Origin: Penium margaritaceum
Lineage: Eukaryota > Streptophyta > Zygnematophyceae > Desmidiales > Peniaceae
Direction of reading: 5' to 3'
DNA: 64,000 nt
Assembly: GCA_023375785.1 (NCBI GenBank)
Contig: SZWC01003637.1
Span: 98,032-162,031 of the forward strand
Position 1 is the stretch's first letter. Each line of letters opens with the position of its first letter. The notes beneath the pieces were generated by a model that saw only the letters and a program-made list of their open reading frames with translations, was not told the DNA's origin and searched no databases. Of the stretch, positions 1 through 13,500 are shown in pieces. The translations under genes and the position numbers were made by a program.

Positions 1-3000
1 TGGACAATCCACTCACGAAGTCCATGCTGGTGTCGACCCATAGATCCTTTGCAACAGGAAGAGGTTGGAGTAATCACGGTGGCCTTGTGTAACAAGAGTT
101 TTGTCATTGACATGTGTCGTATAATTTTTTGGAAAGATATCATGTTGGTGTACATCTTGTCCCAGCAATGTACTTCACTAGCTTCTTATGCGTCTTGTTC
201 TCACTAAATTTCCCATCTTTTCCTGTGTTGTGGCATTCTTTGAATAACATCCATTGGAATTGTTTTTCATCTGGTAGGGCAACCTGGTGAGTGAATGGCC
301 GTCGCAAGTAGGGATCATCGAAACAGAACTTGGTCTTATTGTACCCACCAAATTCCTCGTACCCCTTCGTAAAAGGCCTTGCAAGGTACGGGTCTCATTC
401 AATGAGTAGCGTGTTGATCTTGGCCATCAACTCTAGTCACCAAATCAGAGCATCCGCTGTATTTGTTTTTCCAGTTGGGAACCCGATATCGTAATTGAAG
501 TTGGACTCAAGGAACTCCATCTATTGAGTCTTGAGATGTTTCTGCCTATGGTAGTTGGTGCAGATGATGCATCATCGGTATTCCATGTAGGACTGCCATG
601 TTTTTTATGCATGCACGACTACAAGAATCTCCTTTGTGTGCACCGCATAGTTCAGTTCCGGCCCGCACAGTTTTTGCAAAATGTACATGACTGGTTGCTC
701 TCCACCGCAGTTTTTTCAGGAGAATGCCTCAAATTGCTCAATCGGACACGTCGATGGCCATGATGTAGTCCACCATTGGATCTGCCAATTGCAAGGCTAG
801 CGTTGAGATAAGACCAGTTCTGAAATACTTCAACACTTCTTTTTCACTGTCTGACAAATTCAAATCAGTGGTTTTATGAGTTAGATCAGAGAGAAGCCCT
901 AACGACAGTGGTAATTGCATAATCCTAAAAACACCTAGACGTCCCAAGGGTTGGTCGGCGTCGGCCAGTCAGAAACTGCCTCCACCATTATTGGGTCCAT
1001 GCTGATCCGTCCTCCACAAATGATGTGGCCCAAAAACATGATCAAACAGTTACTGAAGTCACATTTCAATACTTATAAAAAAAAAATCTCTCTTTGTGAA
1101 ATCTTGAGAACTTTTCAAAGATTTCCATTGTGCACCTCCAGGATGGAACTGCACATCATGATGTGGTTGAGATGTACAATGACAAATTCCTCAAGGTACA
1201 GGCAAACAATGTTGTTTTCTGTCGCCATGAATACTGCAACGACATGCGAGAGTCTAAAATATATTACTTTGAACTCAAAATGCCCATACATGGAGTGGAT
1301 TGCCATCTGCTCAATGTCCTTATCAGATATAGGGATCTGATGATACCGCTACGTAGGTTGATTTTGGTGAAAAATTGTGCCATGGGAGCTGGTCAAAAAC
1401 TTCTTCTGTTTGTGAGAGGGGATGATGGTTCTTAATGGTGACGAAGTTCAATGCTCTGTAGTCCACACACATCCGCATCCCTTGTGTTTTATTTTTCATT
1501 AAATGTACAGGTGTCGTGTACACTGATGTCCATGTTTTTATGAACCCTTGACCGATGATCCTCTCTAGTTCTTTGCTTAGTTTGTTCATCTCATCGTCAC
1601 TCATCTGATACGTCTCCTTAGCTTTCGTTCTTCTGGCTGAATTCAGTGATTGATGATTCATTGTGAAGGTAGGCCTTAGGAAAATTCATCAATAAAAACC
1701 CCTTTGAACTCATTGACTAGAGGTGCTCCTCCAAAATGGTTGCAAACTTGTCAGGTGTTGAGGCTGGTGTGGTTGCTTTTCATGCTGTAACTTCTTCTAC
1801 TTCCCTTGTCTCCACTTGGACTAGCCACGCATGTGTGCCATGTTGTAGATATTTCCTTGCCACGTCCAGAAAAATTGGCTGCCATTTTGCAGCTCTTGAA
1901 ACTTCCTTAGCTGCTTCCACCTCACTGCTCCCAGTAACTGCCGTCGCGCCGTGGGCCGCTCGATCAAAGGCTGGTTTTGTTTTCTCCTGTGTATGCTGAC
2001 GTAGACTGATCCACTGCTCTAGACCACTTTCAAATTGTATCAATACAATAAATCTTGTCTGAGGATGATTTTTGGCTGCTCATTGGACAAGTCCTCCAGA
2101 ATGGTACATCAAAGGGATATCCGACTTGTACCAAGAGAGACTTGCAAAGTTAGCTACAGTCATCCGTCAACTATACTTCCTAAAAAAAATCATGGTCCAG
2201 TCTGCAAACGCTGCTTCCCCACCAATTTTTTCATTTCAATACTGTGAGAAGCTCCTTCATCCAATAGTGCTAGTAGCATTCTACGACTTTTGCAACCCCT
2301 TGGTTGTAGTCATAGCATTATCGCAGGTTAATCATCCCCGTATCCCTCACTGAACTTTGTGATCTCAAGAACACTAGTATACAATGATGTGGGCCGCTCA
2401 GATGGGCGATTGGTCGATTCACAATTTTCTAACCAAATAGGAGTTTTGGCATCTACTCGTGTCCCTTGAGGTTTCCCGGATCCTCGTCTTCTCTCTGAGA
2501 CGTATCCCCCATATGGCATGTTGATGTGTTTTTGACAATGAGGCAAAATGTGCCCCGGCTTCCCACAGGTCTAGCAGAGTCGTTGATTGTGTCAGTCAAT
2601 ATTATAAATCTCCATAAGAGATGAGGCTTCTATTTACTGGGACTTCCCTCCACGAAGATAAGGGTCGTGGCTTTGTGGTTGCTAGCCGTTAGATTCCTGT
2701 ATCTTAGCATTGTTATTGGTGTTTTTCATGTGATTGCCTGTTGTGATCATTCGCAAAAGGTCATCTTCGTCATCTTGAATCGCTTCTTGCACGCGTAAAT
2801 TCTATAGCTGTTTGATCGCCACATTGAGCTACTGAAGCACAAAAGTGTTGAGGCTCTTGGTTCCGGACACCTTATGGTACAAGTCTTCGTTGATACAATA
2901 CAGCCGGTTGGTGCCTGGCATTCCGCCAGGTGTCGTTCCGGTGGACAGCGGCGGGGAGGAAGGGTTTGCCAAGCCCGAGATGTCCATCACCGGGTTGGCC

Positions 3001-3280
3001 GTTGGGATCGTCGGCGGTGCGCCATTCGTCGCAGAAGTTACCGCTGCTTTCTTATCAACCTGAAGACCATTGTTGTGTATGCGCTGATGATTATCCATTG
3101 CCAAAGCATTTGGTGGTTTCAACTGCTTGTAGTCAGGTACGCTCGCTCCGTTGACCGTTGTCTTGGCAAGGTCTGTGAACTTCTACATGGTGGAGATGCA
3201 CTGAAGACTGATGCAAGGTTGTCACCTTGTAGATATTGTTGTTGGCTGTCCCTCTAGCACCACTACACTCTGATACAAAG
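1..3280 (-). mobile_element. Ty3/gypsy chromovirus-like fossil, copy 1 (internal region)
   Basis: Old, broken Ty3/gypsy element running right to left and leaving the window at its integrase end. In element order, I see a gag-like stretch about 3240-2600 and a CCHC zinc-knuckle pattern near 2600-2540 (TCGKPGH followed by C). A protease/linker zone follows at about 2300-1700. Reverse transcriptase lies about 1640-950, with MCVDYRALN near its start and YGHFEFK further on. An RNase H beginning is near 950-740, and an integrase zinc-binding region is within 420-100. A primer-site-like sequence (TATCAGAG on the minus strand) sits at 3265-3280, directly inside the LTR at 3281. It carries many breaks. 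The assignment to chromoviruses rests on its close relative at 4336-6902, which keeps a chromodomain. Confidence 0.85.
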
Positions 3281-3448
3281 TGATATGCCGAGGAAAACGT
3301 GGGTGGTTCACAAGGATGAAGTGTGGAGTAGTAGGTGAATCAGATAGTCGGGACAAATGGGTGATTTGTTTTGATGAACAAGTGTACCTTGATGACGTGT
3401 TGAAAACGTTAAGTGTATGTATAATGAAAAAAATCATAGCAAGGCATA

Positions 3449-3922
3449 CCGTAGTGTTTCCTGAAATCAACGTTATCTTTGGAGCCTTCTCTGTGATTTT
3501 TGCATTCTCCCCAAAATGGGTCCATTTTAGTTTTTCTTGTGGTCGTTTATCGGCACTTGTCAATAAATGTAAGGCACCTGAATTCACCCACCGTTCAAGT
3601 CTCGGCACTCCCTTTAGGGATCTTACGTTGAGCGAGAAACTCGGAGTTTGAACTTCGAGTGTTCGACCTGCAATCACGCGTGACTGTCAGATAGGACCTC
3701 ATCGGGGCACCTGCGCACCTTGAGTTCAGTCTCACTCCGGAGTGAGACTGGACATGAGCCAAGCTGAGACTGGACGTTCAGTTTCAGAAACAGCAATATG
3801 CAATGTACCCAGCCAAATCTAGGAGGTTTACTAGTGATTCTCCCATTTACCAAGTAGTTTTTTAAGGCACACATGGGAGAACCAAAAAAAGATGTTTTGG
3901 GGGAATGTGGATGTCAGTACGG
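3449..3922. mobile_element. MITE copy 1 (474 bp, TA target site) inside a gypsy LTR
   Basis: Non-coding block bounded by TA at 3447-3448 and 3923-3924, with short inverted ends: CCGTAGTG on the left and CAGTACGG on the right. It interrupts an LTR whose uninterrupted partner is at 4336-4887, so insertion is directly visible. A second copy of almost the same length (475 bp), also bounded by TA and sharing similar sequence throughout, is at 61758-62232. TA duplication and short inverted ends fit a Tc1/mariner-type (Stowaway-like) MITE. No transposase is present, so the superfamily is inference. It contains two palindromes, at 3637-3649 and 3727-3750. Confidence 0.7.
3727..3750. repeat. Perfect 24-bp palindrome
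   Basis: The half site CAGTCTCACTCC is followed directly by its exact reverse complement, with no spacer. It lies inside MITE copy 1 and is not kept at the matching place in MITE copy 2. Confidence 0.95.
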
Positions 3923-4310
3923 TATGTTGGGTCCTCGGTGCTTGAGCTGAGCTACGCATGCGATGTCTTGTTGTGAATGGTTGCTTTGAGAAACTCAACT
4001 GAAAACTTGAGGGCTTTTGAGAACATCAAGGTGTGCTTTATAGAAGTCTAGCACTGTCAAGAAGTCTACCAAATAGTAAAAAAACATCGTTTTTATATAG
4101 TTCGTGAGACTTCTATCTATCCTTCAAGAAAGTGGTTGCAGTTGTCAAAAACCTTGGAAGCAGAACACCGGAGGTCAAAACAGTTGGCCAAAAAACCATT
4201 GGTACATTCGCATTTGAAATCCGGAGGTAAACGCACTGTGGGTCATGAGTATAAAGACAGAAATGACCACTCATGAAGTTTAGGGGCTTTTGTACGTCTG
4301 CAACGGAACA

Positions 4311-4335
4311 CAAACCCTCTATTACAGTTTAGGGT
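4311..4335. repeat. 25-bp remnant matching the fold-back hairpin arm
   Basis: The short gap between the two gypsy LTRs reads CAAACCCTCTATTAC and then TTTAGGGT. This nearly matches the hairpin arm at 28635-28660 of the fold-back family. At 25 bp it may be a remnant of the original target, or coincidence. Confidence 0.4.
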
Positions 4336-6902
4336 TGTTAACCCAAGCAGAACATGGATGGCTCACAAGGATGAGGTTTGGAGTAGAAGATGATTCAATG
4401 AGTTGAGATAGTTGGGTCATAAGTATTCTGCAGGAGGTTTACTCCAATGGCAAGTGTTGAACATGTCAAGCACATGTATACAATGGTGAGAAACATAATG
4501 AGACGTATGTTGGATCTTGGAAGATCGAGCCGAGTGACACGTGTGACATCACATCACGAGTGGTCACTCCAAGAAACTCAGTCATGAAGTCAGGGGTTTC
4601 TAGAATATCGATGTGCGGTTTTCTAGAAGTCCAACACCGTCAAGACGTTGACCAAAGAACATCACAATAACAATGCATTTTGAGATACTTGTATCAACCT
4701 TTCTAGGAAGTGGTTGAAAGCATCAGAACCATCGGAAGCAAAACACCGGAGGCCGAGACAAGTGGCCAAAACGCCCTTGGCCAAATGGCGTAGAAATCCT
4801 GATGTCATCGTGTGGTGGGCCATCAATGTAAGAATAGAAATGGGCACTCGCGGAGTTTGGGGACTAGTGTAAATCTAGAACGTAACACTTCCTCCTCTTT
4901 TAGCTCCAATGACTCCACAAGTGAAGAGAAGTAGGCTGGTGATGCCTGTAGGATTCACCAATCACACAATCAACATCACCTAGGTTGTTGTAGGGATTCC
5001 AGGTGTTTGCGTAATGTTGTCGTCGTACCACTTGACCAGATACTCAGTCATCTTTCCACGACGTTGATATCAGAGGATTTCTTTAATCACATACTCTGTA
5101 TCCCCGTCTACTTGAAAAGGGGATGGAGGAGTAACATTTTGGACGGGGAGTTTCTTGTTGGGGCATCGGTAGTGATTGAGCTTACTGACATGGAAGATTG
5201 GGTGGATCGCCATGCTGTCTGGTAGGCAAAGTCAAGCAACAAATAGAGTTTGCATTCGCTTGATCTCAAACGAGCCCAACCATTGAGGTTTAAGCTACCC
5301 AATGTCTTTTTCCACAAGAATTGCTGTTTGGCAAGAATACAAGGACATGATTGCTAATACTGAACATGTTATCACTATGATGTTGGTCCGCATCTCACTT
5401 CACAGCTGCTTGCACTCTTCGTGATGGCCTAGCATGTTTCTTTCCAAACGCTAGAGAAGTCCCATCTGTGGGTGTCAAATTCAGGAATGCTACGTTGGCT
5501 CTAGTGTCCTGCTGGTGTAGTGGAAAGTTTTTTGTAAAGCACCTCAGACAAAGTTTCACCCGTTGCGGTGGAAGTTACAGAGTGGCATGCGAGTTTAGTG
5601 GTTGACATTTTTGCTGTCCAATAAATCGTGTACAGCTCTTCCAAAATATAGAGAATTATGTTTAGGGTCTGATTAGTTCACTCAGTTTTCCCGTCAGTTT
5701 GAGGATGGAAAGCCATTGATAGCTAGATCTGAATTCCAAAACGCATCATCAATTCGTGCCAAAATGGTTGTACAAGCGGCCGTCTCTATAACTAACGATG
5801 ATATGTGACAGGCCTTGTAGCCGCACGATCTGATTTAGAATCATGCGTGATAATTCTCATATAGTGACGGTGGTTGTTGTCGGGATGAAGTGCAAAGTTT
5901 TGGAAAGTTGATCCACCACCATGAGGATGACATCATAGTAATCTGAGTGACAATCAGTCCTATTACAAGGTCCATGTTTACGTCAACCCAAAGCTCCGTG
6001 GGAAGATGGAGATATTGGAGCTGTCTTCGTGGCCTCATGCAACAAGTTTTTTCTTGCTCATTGGTGTCACACGATTTACATAACTGTCAAGGTACACAAC
6101 AACAAAGTTGTCGAGGTACGGTGATTGAAAAAAGGTTGGTTACTGCCACCATAAATCTTTGGAGGACATTGGCAAGCCCAAACGGCATAACTGTGAACTC
6201 AATTTCCCCGTATCTGGTGTAGAATGTAGTCTTTGCGTTGTTCTTATCAGATATGTGAATTTGATGATAGCTGCTGCGTGGGTCAATTTTGGTAAAAGTT
6301 ATCGCCCCTTGGTGTTGGTCAAAAAGTTCGCCTGCTTGCGCGAGAGGGTAGTGGTTCTCAATGATGATGTCGTTAAAGGATCAGTTGTCCACGCACATAT
6401 GCATCTCACCCTTTTCTTTCCACAAGAAGTACAAGTACCAAGTAGAGTGACGTGGATGGCCTAATGAACCCCTGACTGAGCATCTCGTCCTACTATGTTT
6501 TGAGATTGGTCAGCTTGTGGTCAATCATGCAAGAAGTCCCCTTTGTTGAAAATCGACCGGTCAACTTCAGACCTATTTGGTGGTTAACGCTTCGTCGTGG
6601 AGGTAACTCTTGAGGTGATTCGTTGGATAAAAACCCCTTTGAACTCCTCAACGAGGGGTACAAACTCCTTCATAGCATCTGCTCGGATAGGTTATGCCTT
6701 CCTTCTATGGTCAAGACCCCGGATAAAGTGTGCTTTGAACAGGTACCTCGGGAGACATAATCTATAGATCCATTCTTTGCAAAGTTATGGTCTGTCATAT
6801 GTAATCTGCATGTGCTTGAGGCCGGGACGCTCACAAACATGTGCCTAGATTTGGCCTACAAGTGATAAGTAACTACTAGGAAGCTCCCAATCTTGCTGCT
6901 GG
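4336..6902 (-). mobile_element. Ty3/gypsy chromovirus fossil, copy 2
   Basis: Broken chromovirus element running right to left and cut on its right by the copia insertion at 6903. From low to high coordinate it shows a 3' LTR (4336-4887, TG to CA), then a polypurine tract on the minus strand (AAGAGGAGGAAG). A chromodomain follows at about 4985-5110, with EYVIKEIL and EYLVKWY visible. The integrase C-terminal motif (AIHPIFHVSKL) is near 5180, and the integrase core (MAFHPQTDGKTE) is about 5420-6040. A reverse transcriptase segment lies about 6130-6560 (MPFGLANV), with a protease-side linker to about 6880. Breaks are numerous. Same family as the element at 1-4310; wording of the linker around 6620 and 1690 is shared. 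Confidence 0.88.
4985..5110 (-). other. Chromodomain segment of gypsy copy 2
   Basis: Translated on the minus strand the segment reads EYVIKEIL, a basic pair, and then EYLVKWY, the usual chromodomain pattern at the end of a chromovirus integrase. In the family this domain targets insertion to particular chromatin. Here it is part of a broken fossil. Confidence 0.8.
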
Positions 6903-7499
6903 TGATGTGGCACTACTGTCCAGTCAGTTAGCATGGTAGTAAGCAAGCAGGTGCAAGAAACAACGAGAGTTAGGCTAGGGAGACGCAAATTCTATAAGTT
7001 TCAAAAGTTTAGAAATGTAGATATAGATGACAACTAACAATTACAAATCATGAATACCTGTCGCGGCGCACGGCGGGTAACGCACACGGTACACTCAGTT
7101 TATCATAGAACAAGTCCAAATCCAGTGTTCTAGCTATAAGCTTGTGCACAGGCATCCAATCACAACACCACATGAACCTAGAAATACAAAATCTGGAGTA
7201 AAATACCAAGACTGGTCATAAGCACAGGTCCGACATCAATCAATAAACACACAATACAAACATGCAAATAGGACTCAACAGCAACTCCAGTGAGAAAACA
7301 CTAGTGACTGTAAAGAACCTGAGAAAGCACTCTGGGCACCGTGGCAGCTATCTGGAAGTTGGTGGTGGGTTGAGCCACCACCCGTCGGTGCTCCAGTGCC
7401 AGCTAGGTCCGTATCAGGGATCCACACAAGCATGGACATGGCCAACTGGTCATAATTAGCTATACAGAGAGACAGACAGAGACGACCCACATCGCAACA
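6903..7499 (-). repeat. 3' LTR of copia family 1
   Basis: About 597 bp, TG to CA ends, with TGTTGCGATG as its minus-strand start. It aligns with the split LTR at 14367-14783 plus 18847-19011 and with the solo LTR at 46658-47247. The shared core around CATGGACATGGCC is near 7435. Confidence 0.85.
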
Positions 7500-9479
7500 C
7501 TCCCCTATGACCTGATGGTACGCTTGTCCATATACGTACAGATTTGACACAGGTACATAACGAGATGCTCAACAATCCATAGTAATGTGTCGCACTCACA
7601 ACCACTCTTAGGTAAGGGAGAAAGCCCGATAGAAGAATAGCCACCACAGATTTTTTGCGTACCAGTGCCTTGGTCAAGAAGTCAGCCAACTGCATGTCAT
7701 TGCAGACTCCGATGGCGAAGATCACCCGTCACTCCACACGATCATGCACAATGCGATGCTCAATAGTAACTACCTTTGTGTGTGCATGAAACACACCATA
7801 TGTTCTACAATGGCAAGAGCACTCTGGTTCTTACAATGCAAAGTGATGCAAGGCACATACTGGCGTAACTCACATAACAGACCATGTAGTCACACCGCAT
7901 CAACAGTCCCAACTTCCAGTGCAACACACTCAGCCTCTAGTGAGCTATGTGTAATACAGTCCTGCTTTTTGCTACACCATGAAACAACAGTGCCACCCTA
8001 GAGGAACACGTAGCCAATCCGACTATGTGCCCATCAGGATTCCACATCCAGTCACTACATAGTCGTTGACTACCACTAAAAACAACCGTCAAATCAGAGT
8101 CTAATGCATGGTGTGGAGTCCACGTACCATACCATGAAGGGTTCTTGTCCAAGGATACTACAAAAACAATGAAAGAAAGTTGACAGTGAAGGCAATGTCA
8201 GGTCGTGTGGTGGTTTCCATGTACATCAAAGGGTCAATGAGGCGCAAGTACATAACCATGTCCACTATCTCCCCGAGTTTGCTGGATCATCCACCTTTGG
8301 AGCATTCTGCCCATCAGGTATGATGGGGATCAAAGCCGTGGGAAATGCACCAAGGAGGTTAGTAAACCGCTCCTCCAAAGCGCGGACGTAACATGCCTGA
8401 CACAACAACAGTGTCCAACACTGGTGATCACATACCATCTCCATCCCAGGAAACTCAGATACAAGATTGAGGTCCTTCATCCTGTAGGCAGCCTGAAGAA
8501 CTGCCTTGACCTCCTTCACAGCCTTTGTAGAAGGAGACACAATAAGGAGGTCGTCCGCATAGACCAGGATGGCGATGAAGCTCTCAACTGTCTGTTTGAG
8601 AAAGAGCGACTGGTCGATGTCTCTTTGTTCATAACCGGCATGTGTCATCGTGCCAGTTTTCTCCTGGTTCTAATACTTGGATGACTCTTTCAAGTCACAG
8701 AGGCCTTGTGCAAGTACAAGACCTTGTCACGAATCTTGAAACCAAGTGGCCAGACCATGAAGATCTCCTGCTCTAAGGTTCTGCGGAGGAACGTGTTGTT
8801 TACATCCACCTCGTGCATGTCTTAGTCGTGGTGAGTAACAACCCCTAACGGAGTGCAAGCGATGATCATGCGGCCAACAGGTGCAAAGGTGTCAGTGAAA
8901 TCCACATCCTCAACCTATGATAACCCCTTTGTCTTCACGTGAGTCGTGTAAAGATCCAAGTTGCCATATGGCTTTACCTTCTTATGAAACATCCATTTGG
9001 CTTGTGCAAATGTGGGAAACGCCCAAACGGGAGGTCAACAAGCTCATAAACACCGTGCTCACTGATGGCTCTTAGCTCATCCTCACAATAATCATACTAC
9101 AACTTTTCATCCTGATCCAAGAGTGCTTCCTTCAACATGCTTGGACCATGCGTTGTTGAGGGAGAGCTTTGGGTAGCTAAGACACATACTTCCAAAATCG
9201 GTCTGACCACGACAAGGTTGGCTGTGACATTACAAGTAACAACAAAATTTGGAAGACCAACTTGTAACCGACAGGGCATTCTGGGTGTACCAAACTGTAA
9301 TCCGCCCAGACACTCAGGCCAAGGGTCTTCGTGCCAGGCTCGCCACTCCAAACACTGCGAGTGAAACATCTGGTTGCCGAATTGACTGTTTGTTGAAGCC
9401 AGTGGTTGAAAACAACCACCGGGCTCACAAGATTAATCCAAAGCTAAGGTGCTCTCCTGTGACTGCATAGGAACCGGCT

Positions 9480-10140
9480 GGTCCACAGCCGTAGGGAATG
9501 CAAGCTCACTGGGAAGGAGAGAGGATACACCCTACTACCTTGTGATTTTGTTCATTTCACAATTGTGAATCTATAAATGTTTGATTCTGTTCATGGGTTT
9601 ACTTGTTTTGGTTTTCTTTTCAATTCATTGAAACATACGAGGCCCATCCTTAAATTTGACAACTTTTGCGGCTACTTTTTCATTCAACAAATGAAGACCC
9701 CCGTCGATGTCTCTGGTCGACAGATGCCTCATGTTGCAGTGGCAACCAGTCAAAACGGCGGCACAAAATGATGATTTTTCTCCGTCGTGTCAGACTTGCG
9801 CATGTGTCATGTATGAGGCACCCACTTGGAAGAAGTTGTATGCCTATGAACTGGCAAATGAAGACCCTCTCGCACAGTGTTGTCGGAGTTGGACACCGGA
9901 CCAGAACCCTGCATTTTTTGTCATTTTCACAGGCTCCTTACATGGGAACAAAACACTAAGGTTTCGTCTGCCCCAAATTGTAAAACTATGTGGTTACACT
10001 TAAAATTCATTTTTTTTATCGCTAACATTTTTAATGCCTGGATGAATGCATTGAAGTATCAATTTTGGCAAAGTTCGATGAGAAAAAGAAAAGTTAAAGT
10101 TAAAATAACCAGCCAGTAGGATAAGACGCTCATGGATAGG
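9480..10140. other. Stretch inside copia 1 with no recognisable element part
   Basis: This 0.65-kb segment lies between the reverse transcriptase and the repeat linker of copia family 1. It shows no copia motifs on either strand, and its composition is more AT-rich than either side. It could be an unrecognised insertion; I see no terminal repeats. Confidence 0.3.
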
Positions 10141-10149
10141 TGTTAACTC

Positions 10150-10530
10150 ATGCGTCGTGAAAGTAGGTGTACACAGAAGACTAGGTGTGACACTGGAGAC
10201 TGCCACAGGCACGAGAACAGGTGTGCCAGGGTAATCCGGCATTGACACAATAGTAGGTAGTACCAGAGCAAAACAACACTTGCATGGAGGCAAGTGTGCA
10301 AGACTGGACTGGCACTGGTACCGGAGTAGGTGTGGCAGAAAGAGTCTGAGACTTTCAGAGGAGTATGTGTACCGGGAGGGACTGAGGCTGGCATAGGAGT
10401 AGGTGTGCCAAAAGAGACCGAGACTGGTGTGAGAGCAAGTGTGCCAAATGAAGCTGACACTGGATTGAAAGCAGGTGTGCCAGAGGGAGCCAACGAGGCC
10501 ACCCCGTCGACAGCCACATTGGCTTGATTG
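10150..10530 (-). repeat. 36-bp tandem repeats in the copia 1 integrase-RT linker
   Basis: Units of 36 bp end in GTAGGTGTGCCA or a close variant (clearest at 10380-10490). On the minus strand they encode a degenerate 12-residue repeat of the form FGTLALTPVSVS. The array sits between the integrase and reverse transcriptase parts of the element. Confidence 0.75.
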
Positions 10531-13500
10531 TCATCAGTTGGAGACTGAATCACAGGTCAGTCAGCCCGGATGGATCCATCCATAGGTCTAGACTCCCCCA
10601 TGTGTTGGGAAGCCATACACCGGTAGGAACATGGTCAGCAGATAGTTGCAAAATGTTGGATAGGTCGTGGTTGGTAAGAGCTTTGGAGAAGAGAGTGTCT
10701 TGAGACTCGACGATGTGATGAAAAGCACGGTCCGAAAAGCACCTGGCCCTCAACCACAGAGAAATGTCGAGGAAGACACATATGCAACTCCAAGGTGAGA
10801 CCTTGGACCCCTGCTGATCTTTGGTGTACTAGACACAGGCGAGGGACCCCCTAATGCAAGGAAGACAGAGGTCAGCACGATGGACGAACCACAGCCCGTA
10901 AGGCATGAGATAGTCTGGAAGAGGACCTTGCGGTAGGCTGTTCTAGACCCATGTTGTGTAGAAAAACTCCCCAAAGGCAAATAAATCTTGAAGACTACAC
11001 TTAGACCGCATGGCACAGACCGCATCCTCCATGGTATGAGTATAGTGCTCAGATACAATGTTGTGCTATGGTGCACCCAGGACGACAAGCTGGTGAAAAA
11101 TACCACGGCCAGGAAAAAAAATCTCATACAAGAAATCACCACCATGATCCAAGCGGAATGTGTGGAGGGTCTGACGAGACTAGCGCTTGGCATCACCAGC
11201 CACAAGTTGACTACTAAGGCAACGTCCCTCTTTTGGCGGTGGCTATAGACCCATCTCATCTAAGTGAATTCAACATATAGGGTGAGGATGTATCCCTCCC
11301 CATCAGAGAGAGACTCGAAAAGGAGAGGACCAAGAAGGTCCAAGTGGACCAACTTGAGCAGACGCTGTGCCCGAGAAGTGGACTAAGTGTAAGTGGAGTT
11401 CTACATCTTACAAACACCGAAGAGAAAGTCAGTCTTGGGTGGCTTCTCAAAGGTAACCGCGTCAAGACCAAGGGCTAGTTGAGTCCAAATGATCTTGGAC
11501 AGAGTGTCAAAGCTCACATGAAAAAGGTGACAATGTAGCAAACCCTAGTATTCTGGAGAAATGAAACCTGTGATAAACACACAAGTAGGTATGGAGGAAA
11601 GAGAGGAGATAGAGGAAGTGAAACAAGGCAAACAACACAGGTCATTGGCAATTGAGGCAAAAAGAACAATGACACAAGTGTCAAGAGCAGTCACAGTTTC
11701 AGAGTCGGTAAAGTGCTGAATAAACAAACCCATTCTGGTGCAAGTATGAACAAAAAGCAGCCTGAGCTTAAGAGGAGGAAAGAAAAGCACATCAGAAATG
11801 TATAAGGGGCCAGACGAAGCATCAAAGTGCACCACCCTGACACCCTAGATGGAAAATGGCTGACCAAACCCTGTGCGAATAGATCGAACTGATGCAAAGG
11901 GACTGAACACCACAAAGTCACTATGATGAAAGGCCATGTGGTGGGTGGCTCTGGAGTCAATGATCTAAGTGCCGCTCACCTCACAACCTGTGGTCAACAT
12001 AGAGCAACAGGCCACCGAGCACTTTGCCTTTGCTGTTGTTCAGAGTCCTCTACTCAGCAAAGGACTTTGGACAACAACGAACAGCACGAATATGTGACTC
12101 ATCAATACAGTCACTACTCTCAGGTCTATTTTCATCACGGGCAATGAACATAGTACAACAAGTTGTCTCTGGACCACCAGGTTGTGACAAAAGAATCACA
12201 CCTCCATGGGTATGTAGTGTGAGCACCTAGCAAACCTCCACAATCGTGATATCTCAAGGAACCTGATTACTACTTCCGCCTTGGGAAATGAAAGCATCTA
12301 TTGCTGTCGTGGTTGTGACGTGACACGTATGTGTGTTGCCGGAAGACATCTGAGATGTATGTGCCGCATGGAGGCCGTGCATGATCCTGGTCTAGTCGAG
12401 GGGCTTCTGGTGCTCCGTGTAGCGGTGACCACTCCCAAAGTTGTGGTAGTGGATAGAGCGTCCACTAATGCTCACCGGGTGCTGCTGTTGCTACTCTTTG
12501 TGACGTTTACGGGTTTCCTTCTTCCCATGTCTGGTTGTTGCAATGCCATGATTCCAGCTTCTCAGGATAAAGGGTGATGAGGAGGAAACAGAGGAGATGG
12601 GGCTCACAAACTGGGACAAAGGCGTCAGAGGAGTCTCGGTCACTGGTGCAACAAGCGGACTTTGGTGACGGGCGAGAGTGGCCTCGTGAGCTGATGTCAC
12701 CTGGAAAGAGTAGTCCAAGGAAGCAGCTATAGTGAATCAAGCAACTCGGAGAGGACCACTCAGTCAGAGCATATGAAGAGCTTCACATGGTCTAGATGCG
12801 CCTCCATCATGATGGTGTCAAGGACCCACAGCTGCGTCTCACTACCCGTCCCAAGGCGCATAGAAAGGCACATGACGTGCCTCTGGTATTCAGCCGTGGG
12901 CTCAGTGGAAACATGACAAAGGGAGTGGAACTCACGTAGGCAACCGCCCTCGTCGCGTGGGTCTCCATGACAAGTAGTGTCAAGGCAAGTACCCTGCCCT
13001 GGCGTGGATCTGTTCGAGTTCTATTCCCGTTCTCACAAAGGAAGGGATGGAAGTCGACCACGGTCTACCATCGCATGGCATAGAGAAGACCGTGCATTGC
13101 TCTTGCTGCTCTCTAAACCTGGTTAGCGTTGCGTATCTTGTACCGGATGTGGTAGTATGACCAGACACCCTCAGATTCGGCCCACATCCAAAACAAGGAC
13201 TCAAATTCCTGGTCGCTGTTATAGCAAGGTGGAGGTGTTTTGAAGTCATGGGGAGGGAGACCTCAGGCTCTGGCAATTGTGGGCGAGTTATAGGGAGACC
13301 ACCGGTGAAAAACTACCACCAAAAGTGCACGTCGCTGAACACCATGTCTGCTATTGACTGCGAGAAGGTGGTCAGGTAGGACGTGTAAACTATTACAAAG
13401 ATGATGCAGCTCCAACAGCTCCTCCTCACATCTGCTGTGAGGCTACTGAACGTCCCCTTTGTAAGTCCACAATCTCGTGTAGCACGTCAGTCTGATGCAG

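Larger units (their letters stand above)
3281..4310 (-). repeat. 5' LTR of gypsy copy 1 (LTR-A), split by a MITE
   Basis: The outer ends are TG and CA. It aligns along its whole length with the LTR at 4336-4887. Shared stretches include the start (GGCTCACAAGGATGA-like), the GTATGTTGG segment, and the AACACCGGAGG segment. The only large difference is an extra block at 3449-3922, annotated separately as a MITE. Without that block the two LTRs are close to 555 bp each. The internal primer-site-like sequence lies directly left of its left edge, which makes it the 5' LTR of the element at 1-3280. Confidence 0.75.
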
